From contig NZ_CP037951.1 of assembly GCF_004358445.1 (NCBI RefSeq), forward strand, positions 3,992,501 to 4,056,500: 64,000 nucleotides of DNA, given 5' to 3'. The position numbers and the translations under genes are program-made. Shown in pieces: positions 8,563 to 19,275 of the stretch (the stretch's first letter is position 1; every line of letters begins with the position of its first letter). The notes beneath the pieces are model-generated. The model did no database searches, was not told the origin of the DNA, and worked only from the letters and a program-made list of their open reading frames with translations. Origin of the DNA: Parashewanella tropica. Its GTDB lineage: Bacteria > Pseudomonadota > Gammaproteobacteria > Enterobacterales > Shewanellaceae.

Positions 8563-9487
8563 AGGTATATTTCCCGCCAAAAAAGAATCCTGAGCCATAT
8601 AACACAGGCTGCTCATCAACGACTTCAACATCTTCTGGTAATTTTAACCAGACATCATCTTGATGGTCTCTGGTATTTGAAGGAACATCTTCCAACCAAT
8701 TATCAGATGGAATATTTTTCTTTAACGCGTAAACACTTTGATTTGGCAATACGACCCAATAACTTTTTAGACGAAAACGATGTTCTCCCTCACCCACTGT
8801 TCGAATACGAGCCTTGAATTTAATCCGAGGATCTAAACATTCCTTCCGTAAAGTCAAAAACACAGCATCACAATCAGTTACTGTTTTAGCCACCTTCATT
8901 TGGAGGAATAAATCATAAAGCTCTGATTCATGTTTAAAGGATTCTGGAAATTGTGAAATAAGCTCATGCGATTCACAAGTTGCACACCGAGAAAACTGAG
9001 TCGCATTATTAAATTTCTTCCTGCGTTTTTTCTCAAAATCGATGTCTTTTTCACGGTCAACTCGGCATAGTTCAATTTGTTTTTTATTGCCTTTCAAATC
9101 CTGATACACAAGATAGAAGACATAATTTCCTGCATTGTGCCAGTTGTCTGGTGGTGAAGTCATAATTACTCTAGGACCAGCGTAACCATTAACTTCTTGT
9201 CGTGGTAAGCCATTAAAGCGATGCATGGCCTCAACACAAGCAGTTTGACAGGTGGATAGCTGTCCCTCTTCCGCTTTACCCGCCATGATCAATACTCTCA
9301 GGGGAATGGTGAACTCTTGTGAATTAATGCCGACGACGTAGTTTTTAAATCGCAACCATAAGTCATTCAAATACGAAAATAGATTACCCCGTGTGTTCCC
9401 TTTTGCTTTTAGCTTATTCACTAAGCTTTCATCAACAGTGGGGCTATAGCTGGGAATTAAAAACGGACGACTGCCAACGATACCCAT
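8555..9487 (-). CDS. Hypothetical protein, 310 residues
   Basis: I do not recognise this protein. It has no signal peptide or membrane segment and looks cytoplasmic. Visible features are a QTACVEAMHRF segment, cysteines at 80 and 84, a basic stretch FEKKRRKKFNNATQFSRC followed by a CATC pair (Cys168, Cys171) that could bind metal, and a beta-rich C-terminal part ending GSGFFFGGKYTYV. ATG 9487 has GAGG about seven bases upstream, so translation is plausible. It stands alone between ccmE and the acylase gene and breaks the usual Shewanella ccmE-rplQ neighbourhood, which suggests a lineage-specific insertion. Confidence 0.7.
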   Translation of the reverse strand: MGIVGSRPFLIPSYSPTVDESLVNKLKAKGNTRGNLFSYLNDLWLRFKNYVVGINSQEFTIPLRVLIMAGKAEEGQLSTCQTACVEAMHRFNGLPRQEVNGYAGPRVIMTSPPDNWHNAGNYVFYLVYQDLKGNKKQIELCRVDREKDIDFEKKRRKKFNNATQFSRCATCESHELISQFPESFKHESELYDLFLQMKVAKTVTDCDAVFLTLRKECLDPRIKFKARIRTVGEGEHRFRLKSYWVVLPNQSVYALKKNIPSDNWLEDVPSNTRDHQDDVWLKLPEDVEVVDEQPVLYGSGFFFGGKYTYV

Positions 9488-9810
9488 AAATACCTCGCTG
9501 CAGAATACTCAACTTATACGATTAGGATTGATTTTAAATGATCTTGTTCTAAAGCCGAACGTTCATGAACGATTTTTCATCGATTGGATTATGCAGGTAA
9601 TTGTGAGCAATAAAATGGCCTATATATTCAATAGTTTACAAAAACCAAAACGGATACTTAGAACAAAATCGAATAAGGAAATTTACTTGATAATTGCTAA
9701 GTAAAATAGATTTCTACACAGATAATTCACTGAAATGCTATTAGGCATGTAAATTTGATAGCAAGCCAATAACCGATTATGGTAGATAAAAAGTATTACA
9801 GGAGTTGGCT
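9488..9810. other. AT-rich intergenic region before the acylase gene
   Basis: This 323-base gap holds no credible gene. It contains a 12-base perfect palindrome CGTTCATGAACG (9560-9571), possibly an operator, and a good ribosome binding site GGAG (9801-9804) for the gene at 9811. No clear promoter could be assigned. Confidence 0.5.
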
Positions 9811-12216
9811 ATGCGGATTTGGTTATCTAGGAGTTTGAAAAGCTTAGCATTCATCACAGCACTGATTGTTATTGTTGGCTTCATTGTATTCAGACTGAGT
9901 TTACCTCAACTTAATGGCTCTATCTCGTCGCCATATATACAGCATCCTGTAGATGTCACTCGCGATGCACAAGGTGTTCCAACGATAACAGGGCGATCCA
10001 GAGCTGATGTTGCCTATGCAACCGGTTATCTACATGCACAAGAGCGTTTTTTTCAAATGGATTTATCTAGACGCAATTCGGCAGGAGAGTTATCAGAGCT
10101 GTTTGGAGAACGCGCCATTGAATATGATAAAAAGCAACGCATACACCGCTTTAGACTCATCGCTAGCGAAGCCATAAAGCTTTTACCACAAGCCCAGAAA
10201 AATATACTCAAAGCCTATACCACAGGCGTAAACCAAGGACTTAGGGATTTAACCAGTAAACCCTTTGAATATTGGCTACTGAATGTCTCTCCGCAACCTT
10301 GGAAAATGGAGGACAGCTTCCTTGTTATATACAGCATGTATCTCGACCTCAATGATCCCAGCGGTCATTTAGATGCCACCAAGGGATTTTTAGCGAAACT
10401 GGTTTCCCCTAAAGTTCTCTCTTTTATTTCACCTCAATATACCCGTTGGGATTCGCCACTAGAAAGCGATCATAAATACAAAATGACGATCCCAAATAAA
10501 AACGAGATCAACTTAAGAAATTTATCTCCGGACACATACTCAGCAATGACTGGACACATCAAACCAGAAACCATGATTGGCAGTAATAACTTTGCAGTTG
10601 CTGGTGAGTTAACCCCCTATAAAAGCGCCATGGTTGAAGATGACATGCATCTTGGCTTAAGAGTGCCTACCGTCTGGTATCGAGCACAACTACGCTTTCC
10701 GAACCCTAATGACCATGAACCCGTAAAAATCACTGGTGCAACGCTCCCCGGTGTGCCCAGTATGATTGTTGGCAGTAATGGGCATATAGCTTGGGCATTT
10801 ACCAATAGCTATGGCGACTGGGTAGACTTAATCAAACTCAAAGTTGATGGTAATGAATATTTTACCAACCAAGGAAAAGATACATTTCATACTTGGTACG
10901 ACACCATAAATGTAAAAGGTGAAAGCCCAGTAGAAATGAAATTCGACAGCACTCGGTGGGGACCCGTAATTGAGTCACCATTTACCAGTCAAAAATATGC
11001 CCTAATGTGGACGGCTTATAAGCCCAGTGCCACTAATGTTAACTTGATGGAAATGGAGACGGCGCACACAGTACACGATGCCATTGATATTGCTAATCGT
11101 TCGGGCTTACCACCACAAAACATCGCAATTGCCGATAGTCAGGGAAATATAGGTTGGAGCATCGCGGGTAAACTCCCTAAACGAACGAGCAGAGACACAA
11201 GATTTCCGATTGATTGGCGACACGCCGACAGTCAATGGCAAGGTTGGTTACCGATACATAAATATCCCAAAGTCATTAACCCAAAGCTTAAGCGAATATG
11301 GACAGCAAACGCCCGTGTAGCTAGTGGTGATGATCTTCGCAAGATTGGAGATGGCGGTTACTCGCTCGGCGCACGTCAAAAGCAAATACGTGACCACTTA
11401 CTCAAACTCAAGCAAGTAAATGAACATAAACTCCTCAAGGTGGCCACAGACAGTCGAGCATTATACTTAAACCATTGGCGTAAACTCATGCTGGAAGTAT
11501 TGACGCCTAAAGCTATCATCAATCATCCAGAGCGTGCCTATGTAAGAGAGCAAATACAACAATGGAGTGGACATGCTGAGCCTTATGATCATGGCTACCG
11601 TTTAGTACGAGAGTTTCATGATCAACTCAATAAAACCGTATTACAAAGCATAGGACGATACTTATTAGCGACCACCCAAATTCCCCATAAAGAAATCGAT
11701 GATGCCTGGCTGCAAGGGGTAAACCATGAGAGAGAAATGCTATTGACCTTGTATCAACAAAAACCAATGAATTGGTTAAGCCCACAATATAAAAGTTGGG
11801 ACCAATTATTCTTAAAAACCATAGATTCAGTGGTTGCTGACTTAGCAGAACAAAATCACAGTGATGCAATGACAGCGCTGAAATCAGCAACTTGGGGACA
11901 AAGAAATACCGCTGAAATCAAACATCCATTAAGCGGCGCCATCCCACTTGTTGGGAAGTACCTCAATATGCCAGACATTGAGCTTTCAGGAGATAATTGG
12001 ATGCCGAATGCACAAAGGCCAAGTACCGGCGTGTCAGAACGGATGATTGTGGCCCCAGGGCATGAAGACAAGGGTATTTTCCATATGCCTGGAGGTCAAA
12101 GTGGACATCCTTTATCGCCTTATTACAAAACCGGATTTGACGATTGGGCACAAGCTAATCCAAGCCCACTGCTGCCAGGGAAAACCAAATATAAACTGGA
12201 ATTTGAGCCTGAATAA
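9811..12216 (+). CDS. Penicillin acylase family N-terminal-nucleophile hydrolase
   Basis: Member of the penicillin/AHL acylase family: a precursor that self-cleaves to expose a serine and hydrolyses amide bonds of acylated substrates, acting in or facing the periplasm. The 801-residue protein has a membrane anchor or signal (about 9-31), an alpha-chain region (DVTRDAQGVPTITGRSRADV, YLHAQERFFQMDLSRR), and the cleavage site MIGSNNFAVAG with predicted nucleophile Ser258. The C terminus has the usual PGGQSGHPLSPYY. ATG 9811 is preferred over TTG 9805 because GGAG lies six bases before it. Substrate is unknown; family membership alone does not show beta-lactam or quorum-signal hydrolysis. Confidence 0.92.
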   Translation: MRIWLSRSLKSLAFITALIVIVGFIVFRLSLPQLNGSISSPYIQHPVDVTRDAQGVPTITGRSRADVAYATGYLHAQERFFQMDLSRRNSAGELSELFGERAIEYDKKQRIHRFRLIASEAIKLLPQAQKNILKAYTTGVNQGLRDLTSKPFEYWLLNVSPQPWKMEDSFLVIYSMYLDLNDPSGHLDATKGFLAKLVSPKVLSFISPQYTRWDSPLESDHKYKMTIPNKNEINLRNLSPDTYSAMTGHIKPETMIGSNNFAVAGELTPYKSAMVEDDMHLGLRVPTVWYRAQLRFPNPNDHEPVKITGATLPGVPSMIVGSNGHIAWAFTNSYGDWVDLIKLKVDGNEYFTNQGKDTFHTWYDTINVKGESPVEMKFDSTRWGPVIESPFTSQKYALMWTAYKPSATNVNLMEMETAHTVHDAIDIANRSGLPPQNIAIADSQGNIGWSIAGKLPKRTSRDTRFPIDWRHADSQWQGWLPIHKYPKVINPKLKRIWTANARVASGDDLRKIGDGGYSLGARQKQIRDHLLKLKQVNEHKLLKVATDSRALYLNHWRKLMLEVLTPKAIINHPERAYVREQIQQWSGHAEPYDHGYRLVREFHDQLNKTVLQSIGRYLLATTQIPHKEIDDAWLQGVNHEREMLLTLYQQKPMNWLSPQYKSWDQLFLKTIDSVVADLAEQNHSDAMTALKSATWGQRNTAEIKHPLSGAIPLVGKYLNMPDIELSGDNWMPNAQRPSTGVSERMIVAPGHEDKGIFHMPGGQSGHPLSPYYKTGFDDWAQANPSPLLPGKTKYKLEFEPE

Positions 12217-12291
12217 TAGTTGTAAAAAAAAAAAGAAGAACCCAGATAGACCTTCTATAAAAGAATTTCTGGATAGAATATTTATAGACGT

Positions 12292-12323
12292 AAAAAAACC
12301 GAGCCTTTGAGCTCGGTTTTTTT
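12292..12323. terminator. Bidirectional terminator between the acylase gene and rplQ
   Basis: Arms CCGAGC and GCTCGG around CTTTGA, with an A-run on the left and T-run on the right. It ends the alpha operon after rplQ (minus strand) and can end the acylase transcript. A run of A at about 12223-12234 lies just upstream. Confidence 0.88.
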
Positions 12324-12337
12324 AATTTCCTGAAAAC

Positions 12338-12730
12338 TTACTCAGCTGCTTCTTCAACAACTTCTGTAGTTTCTGGGCGATCAACTAGCTCAATATACGC
12401 CATAGGCGCTTTATCACCAGTACGTAGACCGCACTTCAGGATACGGGTGTAACCACCAGGACGTTCCTGATAGCGTGGACCCAATTCAGTAAATAACTTA
12501 CCTACAACTTCAGCGTCGCGAGTGCGAGCAAACGCTAAACGACGATTTGCAACACTGTCACTTTTAGCAAGTGTGATCAATGGCTCAACTACGCGGCGCA
12601 GTTCTTTCGCTTTAACGGTAGTCGTCTTGATGATCTCATGACGAACTAGCGATGCAGCCATGTTTGAGAACATGGCCTTACGATGACTGCTGTTGCGGTT
12701 AAGTTGACGTCCACTCTTACGATGGCGCAT
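12338..12730 (-). CDS. rplQ: 50S ribosomal protein L17
   Basis: Large-subunit protein near the exit tunnel. The 130-residue product starts [20 protein letters not shown], the L17 signature, with a short acidic tail. Last gene of the alpha operon rpsM-rpsK-rpsD-rpoA-rplQ, 41 bases after rpoA. Confidence 0.98.
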   Translation of the reverse strand: MRHRKSGRQLNRNSSHRKAMFSNMAASLVRHEIIKTTTVKAKELRRVVEPLITLAKSDSVANRRLAFARTRDAEVVGKLFTELGPRYQERPGGYTRILKCGLRTGDKAPMAYIELVDRPETTEVVEEAAE

Positions 12731-12771
12731 GACTTAATCCTTATAACCTAAAATCTGTACAGACCTGGGAC

Positions 12772-13761
12772 TTATAGGTCGTCTGCTAAACTAGCTGGAG
12801 GCCAGTTTTCAAGACGCATACCTAACGACAGTCCGCGAGATGCCAAAACATCCTTAATTTCAGTAAGAGACTTCTTACCAAGGTTAGGGGTTTTAAGCAG
12901 CTCAACTTCAGTGCGCTGTACCAGATCACCGATGTAATGAATCGCTTCGGCTTTCAAACAGTTAGCCGAACGTACAGTTAACTCTAGATCGTCGACAGGA
13001 CGCAATAATATCGGATCGAACTCTGGCTTCTCTTCTTTCTGCTCTGGCTCAGACACATCACGTAGTTCAACAAACGCATCAAGCTGTTCAGCTAAGATGG
13101 TTGCAGAGCGACGGATCGCTTCTTCAGGGTCGATAGTACCGTTAGTGGTCATATCGATGATAAGCTTATCTAAATCAGTACGTTGCTCAACACGTGCCGC
13201 TTCAACATTGTAAGCGATACGAGCAACAGGTGAGAAAGAAGCATCGACTAATAGACGGCCAATTGGGCGGTCATCGTCTTCGGTTTGTGCACGAGCAGAT
13301 GCTGGTACATAACCACGGCCACGTTCTACACGAATACGCATGCTGATGTCATTGTTACCTGTCAAATGACAAATAACGTGATCTGGATTCATGATAGCAA
13401 CGTCGCCATCATGAGTGATATCTGCTGCGGTGACAGGGCCTGCGCCTGACTTACTCAAGGTAAGCATGGCTTCATCTTTACCCTCGAGGTGTACTGCTAA
13501 GCCTTTTAGATTAAGCAATATTTCAAGGATATCTTCTTGCACGCCTTCCTTGCTGCTGTACTCGTGCAACACACCGTCGATTTCTACTTCGGTGACTGCG
13601 CAGCCTGGCATAGACGACAATAGGATGCGACGCAACGCGTTACCTAAGGTGTGACCAAAACCACGCTCTAGTGGCTCTAGGGTTACTTTGGCACGAGTTG
13701 GGTTAACCTGCTCGATATCTACGAGACGCGGTCTAAGAAATTCTTTAACAGAACCCTGCAT
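12772..13761 (-). CDS. rpoA: RNA polymerase alpha subunit
   Basis: Assembly subunit of RNA polymerase. The 329 residues equal the E. coli length. The N-terminal dimerisation domain (to about 235) contains [20 protein letters not shown]; an acidic linker (about 236-248) leads to the C-terminal domain with [20 protein letters not shown], the part that contacts UP elements and CRP. Conservation of this domain fits use of the rRNA UP element and CRP-like sites seen elsewhere in the window. Confidence 0.98.
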   Translation of the reverse strand: MQGSVKEFLRPRLVDIEQVNPTRAKVTLEPLERGFGHTLGNALRRILLSSMPGCAVTEVEIDGVLHEYSSKEGVQEDILEILLNLKGLAVHLEGKDEAMLTLSKSGAGPVTAADITHDGDVAIMNPDHVICHLTGNNDISMRIRVERGRGYVPASARAQTEDDDRPIGRLLVDASFSPVARIAYNVEAARVEQRTDLDKLIIDMTTNGTIDPEEAIRRSATILAEQLDAFVELRDVSEPEQKEEKPEFDPILLRPVDDLELTVRSANCLKAEAIHYIGDLVQRTEVELLKTPNLGKKSLTEIKDVLASRGLSLGMRLENWPPASLADDL

Positions 13762-13785
13762 TGTGTCCTCTCTTGTTTGTTAGCC

Positions 13786-14406
13786 TTACTTAGAGTAAAG
13801 CTCGACGATCAGCTGTTCGTTTATGTCCGCAGACAGGTCGCTACGCTCAGGTAGACGCTTGAAAGCACCTTCCATCTTAGCGTTGTCTACTTCAACCCAT
13901 GTAGGCTTTTCACGTTGACCAGCCACTTCTAAAGCAGCTTGAATACGAGCTTGCTTACGTGACTTCTCGCGAATGCTTACTACATCATTCGCAGACACTT
14001 TGAATGATGGAATGTTTACAACACGACCATTTACCATAATTGACTTATGGCTAACCAGCTGACGTGCTTCTGCGCGTGTCGAACCGAAACCCATACGATA
14101 AACTACATTATCTAGACGAGTTTCTAATAATTGCAACAAGTTTTCACCAGTGTTGCCTTTAACACGTGCAGCTTCTTTATAGTAGTTACGGAATTGCTTT
14201 TCTAACACACCGTAAATACGACGAACTTTTTGTTTCTCACGTAACTGAAGACCGTACTCAGATAGACGAGGCTTACGAGCGCCGTGCTGACCTGGTGCAG
14301 TTTCTAGTTTACATTTCGAATCAATTGCTCTCACACCGCTCTTTAAGAAAAGGTCAGTACCTTCTCGGCGGCTGAGCTTGAGCTTGGGACCCAAGTATCT
14401 TGCCAT
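13786..14406 (-). CDS. rpsD: 30S ribosomal protein S4
   Basis: Primary 16S rRNA-binding protein of 206 residues, starting [20 protein letters not shown], with the S4 RNA-binding domain at about 95-160 ([20 protein letters not shown]). In E. coli it is also the autogenous repressor of the alpha operon, binding the leader upstream of rpsM; that leader is conserved here at 15190-15275. Confidence 0.98.
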   Translation of the reverse strand: MARYLGPKLKLSRREGTDLFLKSGVRAIDSKCKLETAPGQHGARKPRLSEYGLQLREKQKVRRIYGVLEKQFRNYYKEAARVKGNTGENLLQLLETRLDNVVYRMGFGSTRAEARQLVSHKSIMVNGRVVNIPSFKVSANDVVSIREKSRKQARIQAALEVAGQREKPTWVEVDNAKMEGAFKRLPERSDLSADINEQLIVELYSK

Positions 14407-14432
14407 GATCTTTCTCCAACTATCCTAAGGCG

Positions 14433-14825
14433 TTATACACGACGCTTTTTAGGAGGACGACAACCGTTATGAGGGATTGGCGTCACGTCTGTGATGTTGG
14501 TAATTTTATAACCAACTGCGTTCAGCGCACGAATGGCTGATTCACGACCTGGACCAGGACCCTTTACGAAAACTTCAAGGTTTTTAAGACCGTAGTCTTG
14601 AGCTGCATTACCTGCGCGCTCTGCAGCAACCTGTGCAGCAAATGGAGTTGATTTACGTGAACCACGGAAACCACTACCACCTGCAGTAGCCCAAGCTAAT
14701 GCATTACCTTGACGGTCTGTAATAGTAACAATTGTGTTGTTGAAAGACGCGTGGATATGAGCCATGCCGTCTGCAATCTGTTTACGTACACGCTTGCGCG
14801 GTGAACGTGATGGACTTTTAGCCAT
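14433..14825 (-). CDS. rpsK: 30S ribosomal protein S11
   Basis: 130-residue platform protein with the conserved [15 protein letters not shown] and C-terminal [15 protein letters not shown]. Second gene of the alpha operon, 17 bases after rpsM. Confidence 0.98.
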   Translation of the reverse strand: MAKSPSRSPRKRVRKQIADGMAHIHASFNNTIVTITDRQGNALAWATAGGSGFRGSRKSTPFAAQVAAERAGNAAQDYGLKNLEVFVKGPGPGRESAIRALNAVGYKITNITDVTPIPHNGCRPPKKRRV

Positions 14826-14842
14826 TGCTTAACCCCTTCCCG

Positions 14843-15199
14843 TTACTTTTTAATTGGCTTACGTGGACCTTTACGCGTACGCGCATTGGTCTTTGTACGT
14901 TGCCCACGGAGAGGCAGGCTACGACGATGGCGGAGACCACGATAACAACCAAGATCCATTAGGCGCTTGATGTTCATTGAAATCTCACGACGTAAGTCAC
15001 CTTCTACAGTGTATTTGGCAACTTCTTCGCGTAGAGTATCTATTTGAGCTTCGCTCAATTCCTTGATCTTAGCGTCTTCAGCGATAGATGCAGCAGAACA
15101 AATTGCCTTAGCAGTTGTTTTGCCGATGCCGAAGATTGCAGTCAATGCAATGACTGTATGCTTCTGATCAGGAATGTTAATGCCAGCGATACGGGCCAC
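14843..15199 (-). CDS. rpsM: 30S ribosomal protein S13
   Basis: 118-residue small-subunit head protein starting [14 protein letters not shown] and ending [12 protein letters not shown]. The start codon is GTG (minus strand 15199-15197), as in E. coli, and it lies inside the S4-binding leader pseudoknot; an AGGAG precedes it. First gene of the alpha operon. Confidence 0.98.
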   Translation of the reverse strand: MARIAGINIPDQKHTVIALTAIFGIGKTTAKAICSAASIAEDAKIKELSEAQIDTLREEVAKYTVEGDLRREISMNIKRLMDLGCYRGLRHRRSLPLRGQRTKTNARTRKGPRKPIKK

Positions 15200-15275
15200 T
15201 ATGCACTCCTCAAGTTAATGGTCATCTGCGAAAAGCCCGAAAGGATACTCGACAGACGACAGTTTTGCAATCATT
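15190..15275 (-). promoter_or_regulatory. Alpha operon leader (S4-binding pseudoknot)
   Basis: Read on the minus strand this leader carries GAGTATCC, CGGGCTTTTC, and GGAGTGCATAGTGGCCCGTAT in the order and spacing of the E. coli alpha operon leader bound by ribosomal protein S4 (the Alpha_RBS family). The GTG start of rpsM is part of the element. S4 binding traps the initiating ribosome and represses rpsM-rpsK-rpsD-rpoA translation. Confidence 0.88.
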
Positions 15276-15313
15276 ATTTGACCGATTTACAACCTTTCAC
15301 GTAAATCGGTCAA
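15276..15313 (-). terminator. Strong hairpin between rpmJ and rpsM
   Basis: Perfect 14-base arms 15276-15289 and 15300-15313 around a 10-base loop. It marks the boundary of the spc and alpha operons. On the minus strand no long T-run follows, so it may be a weak terminator or an RNA end-stabilising hairpin. Confidence 0.65.
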
Positions 15314-15325
15314 AACTTCTTCTTT

Positions 15326-15439
15326 TTAGCCTTGACGCTGTTTGTGTTTTGGTTCAACACAGATAACGCGTACAACGCCACTACGCTTGACGATCTTGCA
15401 GTTACGGCAGATCTTCTTCACGGAAGCTCGAACTTTCAT
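15326..15439 (-). CDS. rpmJ: 50S ribosomal protein L36
   Basis: Short 37-residue zinc-ribbon protein reading [20 protein letters not shown] at the start and ending EPKHKQRQG. Cys11, Cys14, Cys27 and His32 form the zinc site, so this is the zinc-containing type. It is one residue shorter than E. coli L36. Last gene of the spc operon, 18 bases after secY. Confidence 0.97.
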   Translation of the reverse strand: MKVRASVKKICRNCKIVKRSGVVRVICVEPKHKQRQG

Positions 15440-15457
15440 TTCATCACTCCGTTATGC

Positions 15458-16801
15458 TTATCCGCGACCAAAGCGGTCTAAATTCGCTTTGTTCACTAGA
15501 TTTGCTTTCTTCATCACAGACTCATATTGATGAGACATCATATGGGTCTGAACCTGAGCCATAAAGTCCATGATAACCACTACCATGATCAGTAGTGAAG
15601 TACCGCCGAAGTAGAATTGTACTTTCCAAGCGATAAGCATGAACTCTGGAATTAAACAGATAAAGGTAATGTATAACGCACCAGCCAATGTAAGACGGGT
15701 CATTACTTTATCAATGTAACGCGAAGTCTGTTCTCCAGGACGTATCCCAGGAATGAATGCGCCACTCTTCTTCAAGTTATCTGCTGTTTCACGAGGGTTG
15801 AATACCAACGCCGTGTAGAAGAAACAGAAGAAGATAATAGCAGCTGCATACAATAAAGAATACAGCGGTTGTCCAGGCGATACAGCCAGTGAAATATCAC
15901 TTAACCACGCCATAGATTCATTTTGACCAAACCACTGAGCCAGTGTGCCTGGGAACAAAATGATACTGGATGCAAAAATCGGTGGTATCACACCCGCCAT
16001 ATTTACTTTTAATGGCAAGTGGGTACTTTGCGCTGCAAACACCTTACGGCCTTGCTGACGCTTAGCATAGTTAACAACGATACGACGTTGACCACGCTCG
16101 ACGAATACCACGAAATATGTGACTGCAAAAACAATCACAGCAAGCAGCAACAACACTAATACATTCAAGTCACCTTGACGCGCCTGCTCAGCCGTTTGGC
16201 CGATAGCAGATGGCAACCCAGCAACAATACCTGCGAAAATAAGGATCGAGATACCATTACCAATGCCGCGCTCGGTAATTTGCTCACCTAGCCACATAAG
16301 GAACATGGTTCCTGTCACTAAGCTCACTACCGCAACAAAGTAAAAGCCAAAGCCTAAGTTAACCACTAGACCTGGTACTAAGTTTGGTAAACCTGTCGCA
16401 ATACCGATTGCCTGAAAGGTTGCCAACACGAACGTTCCATATCGTGTGTATTGACTGATTTTCTTACGTCCAGACTCGCCTTCCTTTTTCAGTTCAGCCA
16501 GTGCAGGATGCACAACAGTCAATAATTGCATGATGATCGACGCCGAAATGTACGGCATGATCCCCAATGCAAAGATAGAGGCACGCTCAAGGGCACCACC
16601 AGAGAACATGTTAAACATGCCTAGGATGGTTCCCTTTTGTTGAGCAAACAGCTCTGCTAGTACAGCTGCGTCAATACCAGGAATTGGTACAAATGAACCC
16701 GCTCTAAAGACGATAATTGCACCAATCACGAACAGGAGACGTGTCTTCAATTCAGATAGACCGCCTTTCGCGCTTTTTAAATCAAGTCCTGGTTTTGCCA
16801 T
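15458..16801 (-). CDS. secY: Protein translocase subunit SecY
   Basis: Central channel of the Sec translocon in the inner membrane. The 447-residue product has ten membrane helices and the conserved [20 protein letters not shown] and [18 protein letters not shown] segments. It is cotranscribed with ribosomal genes of the spc operon, six bases after rplO. Needed for export of the many secreted proteins in this window. Confidence 0.98.
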   Translation of the reverse strand: MAKPGLDLKSAKGGLSELKTRLLFVIGAIIVFRAGSFVPIPGIDAAVLAELFAQQKGTILGMFNMFSGGALERASIFALGIMPYISASIIMQLLTVVHPALAELKKEGESGRKKISQYTRYGTFVLATFQAIGIATGLPNLVPGLVVNLGFGFYFVAVVSLVTGTMFLMWLGEQITERGIGNGISILIFAGIVAGLPSAIGQTAEQARQGDLNVLVLLLLAVIVFAVTYFVVFVERGQRRIVVNYAKRQQGRKVFAAQSTHLPLKVNMAGVIPPIFASSIILFPGTLAQWFGQNESMAWLSDISLAVSPGQPLYSLLYAAAIIFFCFFYTALVFNPRETADNLKKSGAFIPGIRPGEQTSRYIDKVMTRLTLAGALYITFICLIPEFMLIAWKVQFYFGGTSLLIMVVVIMDFMAQVQTHMMSHQYESVMKKANLVNKANLDRFGRG

Positions 16802-16807
16802 TGACGA

Positions 16808-17242
16808 TTATTCCTCGATCTTACCGCCGGCAGCTTCGATAGCTGCACGTGCACCTTTGGTTACCTTAAGACCTTTTACGGTCACTGGGCGATCAATGGT
16901 ACCTGAAAGAACGATTTTCGCAAACTGGATATTGCGAGTAATTACGTTCGCTGCTTTTAGCGAATGTAAGTCAATAACATCACCGTTAACTTTAGCTAGT
17001 TCGCCTAGGCGTACTTCTGCAGTCACTAAAGACACACGAGAAGTGAAACCAAACTTAGGCAAACGGATTTTAAGTGGCATTTGACCACCTTCAAATCCTA
17101 CGCGTACACCGCCGCCACTACGTGACTTCTGACCTTTGTGGCCGCGACCACCAGTCTTACCTAAACCAGAACCAATACCACGACCAACGCGCTTCTTAGC
17201 TGATTTAGAACCAGGTGCTGGAGATAAAGTGTTTAATTGCAT
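16808..17242 (-). CDS. rplO: 50S ribosomal protein L15
   Basis: 144-residue protein with the glycine-rich N-terminal extension [20 protein letters not shown] that threads into 23S rRNA. Spc operon, two bases (stop to start gap of one base) after rpmD. Confidence 0.98.
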   Translation of the reverse strand: MQLNTLSPAPGSKSAKKRVGRGIGSGLGKTGGRGHKGQKSRSGGGVRVGFEGGQMPLKIRLPKFGFTSRVSLVTAEVRLGELAKVNGDVIDLHSLKAANVITRNIQFAKIVLSGTIDRPVTVKGLKVTKGARAAIEAAGGKIEE

Positions 17243-17243
17243 C

Positions 17244-17426
17244 TTATTCCTCCACCGATACCATGTAGTAGACTTTGTTAACCATACCGCGAACAGAAGG
17301 AGTATCTTCTAGCTCAACAGTGTGGCCAATGCGACGTAGACCTAAACCAGTTAGGGTTGCGCGGTGCTTTGGCAAACGACCAATAGCACTTTTAGTCTGA
17401 GTTACTTTAATAGTTTTCTTAGCCAT
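17244..17426 (-). CDS. rpmD: 50S ribosomal protein L30
   Basis: 60-residue protein with the L30 signature [19 protein letters not shown]. Spc operon between rpsE and rplO. Confidence 0.97.
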   Translation of the reverse strand: MAKKTIKVTQTKSAIGRLPKHRATLTGLGLRRIGHTVELEDTPSVRGMVNKVYYMVSVEE

Positions 17427-17432
17427 GGTGCA

Positions 17433-17936
17433 TTACCCCTGAATGTCTTCAACGTTCAGACCACGCTTAGCTGCGATTTGCTCAGGTGACTTCATGTGCA
17501 CTAGAGCGTCTACAGTTGCGCGAACGATGTTGATCGGGTTAGTAGAACCGTAAGCTTTTGACAGTACGTTGTGTACGCCAGCAACTTCCAGAACTGCACG
17601 CATTGCACCACCGGCGATAACACCAGTACCTTCACTTGCTGGTTGCATGTAAACTTTAGAACCAGAGTGACGACCCTTAATAGGGTGATGCAAAGTACCG
17701 TCTTTAAGCTGAACGGTCACGATGTTGCGACGAGCTTTTTCCATCGCTTTTTGGATCGCAGCTGGTACTTCACGTGCTTTACCATAGCCGTAGCCAACTT
17801 TACCATTACCATCACCAACAACAGTTAGTGCAGTAAAGCTAAAGATACGACCACCTTTTACCACTTTAGAAACACGATTTACTGCTACAAGCTTTTCTTG
17901 TAAATCGTCTTTTTGCTGAGTTTCTAATTTAGCCAT
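17433..17936 (-). CDS. rpsE: 30S ribosomal protein S5
   Basis: 167-residue protein with the N-terminal double-stranded RNA-binding domain ([20 protein letters not shown]) and [20 protein letters not shown]. Functions in decoding accuracy and mRNA unwinding. Spc operon. Confidence 0.98.
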   Translation of the reverse strand: MAKLETQQKDDLQEKLVAVNRVSKVVKGGRIFSFTALTVVGDGNGKVGYGYGKAREVPAAIQKAMEKARRNIVTVQLKDGTLHHPIKGRHSGSKVYMQPASEGTGVIAGGAMRAVLEVAGVHNVLSKAYGSTNPINIVRATVDALVHMKSPEQIAAKRGLNVEDIQG

Positions 17937-17952
17937 AATTTTGTATAACTCC

Positions 17953-18303
17953 TTAGAACTTCAGGCCAGCTTCACGAGCGGCATCAGCTAGTGCTGCTAC
18001 ACGACCATGATACTTGAAACCAGAACGGTCGAACGCAACGTTAGTTACGCCCTTCTCTACCGCACGCTCAGCAATAGCTTTACCTACTGCTTTCGCCGCA
18101 TCAACGTTACCTGTTGCTTTTAGGCTTTCGTTTACTGCTTTTTCAGCAGTAGAAGCTGCAACGATTACGTTTGCGTCAGGACCGATAACCTGAGCGTAAA
18201 TGTGACGCGGAGTACGATGTACGACCAGACGGTTAACGCCCAGTTCAAGGATCTTCTTACGAGCGCGAGTGGCGCGACGTAAGCGAGATGTTTTCTTATC
18301 CAT
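17953..18303 (-). CDS. rplR: 50S ribosomal protein L18
   Basis: 116-residue 5S rRNA-binding protein with [16 protein letters not shown] and [20 protein letters not shown]. Spc operon. Confidence 0.98.
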   Translation of the reverse strand: MDKKTSRLRRATRARKKILELGVNRLVVHRTPRHIYAQVIGPDANVIVAASTAEKAVNESLKATGNVDAAKAVGKAIAERAVEKGVTNVAFDRSGFKYHGRVAALADAAREAGLKF

Positions 18304-18314
18304 ATCGCGTTACC

Positions 18315-18848
18315 TTACTTCTTCTTAGCTTCTTTACGGCGAACATTTTCGTCAGCGTAACGAACACCTTTACCTTTGTAAGGCTCTGGTGGACGGTAGC
18401 CGCGAATTTCAGCCGCAACTTGACCAACCAATTGCTTATCAACACCGCTGATAACAATTTCAGTTTGGCTTGGACATTCAGCTTTGATGCCTGCTGGTAG
18501 TTCGTGAACTAAAGGATGTGAGAAACCTAAAGTCAAATCAACGCCTTTACCTGCGATTTTCGCACGGTAACCAACACCGATTAGTTGTAGTTTCTTCTCA
18601 AAACCTTGAGAAACACCGATAACCATGTTGTTGATAAGTGCACGAGCAGTACCTGCTTGTGCCCAAGCGTTAGCTACACCTTCAACAGGTGCTACTTTAA
18701 GCTCAGTACCTTCAACAACTGCAGTTACTGCAGCGTTTAGCTCACGAGAAAGTGTACCTTTAGCACCTTTCACTGTGATGTTTTGGCCGTTTAAAGTCAC
18801 TTCTACGCCAGCTGGAATAGCGACTGGTGCTTTTGCTACACGAGACAT
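18315..18848 (-). CDS. rplF: 50S ribosomal protein L6
   Basis: 177-residue two-domain 23S rRNA-binding protein with [16 protein letters not shown] at the start and the C-terminal [20 protein letters not shown] signature. Spc operon. Confidence 0.98.
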   Translation of the reverse strand: MSRVAKAPVAIPAGVEVTLNGQNITVKGAKGTLSRELNAAVTAVVEGTELKVAPVEGVANAWAQAGTARALINNMVIGVSQGFEKKLQLIGVGYRAKIAGKGVDLTLGFSHPLVHELPAGIKAECPSQTEIVISGVDKQLVGQVAAEIRGYRPPEPYKGKGVRYADENVRRKEAKKK

Positions 18849-18858
18849 TGCTAACTCC

Positions 18859-19251
18859 TTATGCTACGTAGCAGATAACTTCACCACCCATGCCTGCTTG
18901 GCGGGCAGCGCGGTCGGTCATCAAGCCTTTTGAAGTGGATACGATTGCGATACCCAAACCGCCCATCACTTTAGGAAGCTCGTCTTTACCTTTGTAAATA
19001 CGTAGTCCTGGACGTGATACACGTTGGATAGTCTCAACGACTGGTTTGCCTTGGAAGTATTTTAATTCAACTTCTAATTCAGGCTTGGCTTCATCTGCTA
19101 CGGCGTAGTCAGTGATATAACCTTCGTCCTTAAGAACTTTGGCTAATGCAACTTTCAGCTTAGCTGAAGGCATTTTCACAGATACTTTGTTAGCAGCTTG
19201 GCCGTTACGAATACGGGTTAACATATCCGCAATAGGATCTTGCATGCTCAT
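18859..19251 (-). CDS. rpsH: 30S ribosomal protein S8
   Basis: 130-residue 16S rRNA-binding protein starting [18 protein letters not shown], with C-terminal [20 protein letters not shown]. In E. coli S8 is the autogenous repressor of the spc operon, binding mRNA near the start of rplE. Confidence 0.98.
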   Translation of the reverse strand: MSMQDPIADMLTRIRNGQAANKVSVKMPSAKLKVALAKVLKDEGYITDYAVADEAKPELEVELKYFQGKPVVETIQRVSRPGLRIYKGKDELPKVMGGLGIAIVSTSKGLMTDRAARQAGMGGEVICYVA

Positions 19252-19275
19252 ATTAGCTTACTCCGTAACAAGTGC

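Noticed and set aside
9811-12216. Antibiotic resistance through penicillin cleavage
   Set aside because: Family name alone does not show beta-lactam activity; substrate is unknown.
12047-12310. 87-codon open frame across the end of the acylase gene
   Set aside because: Shadow of the acylase gene running through an A-run and a terminator.
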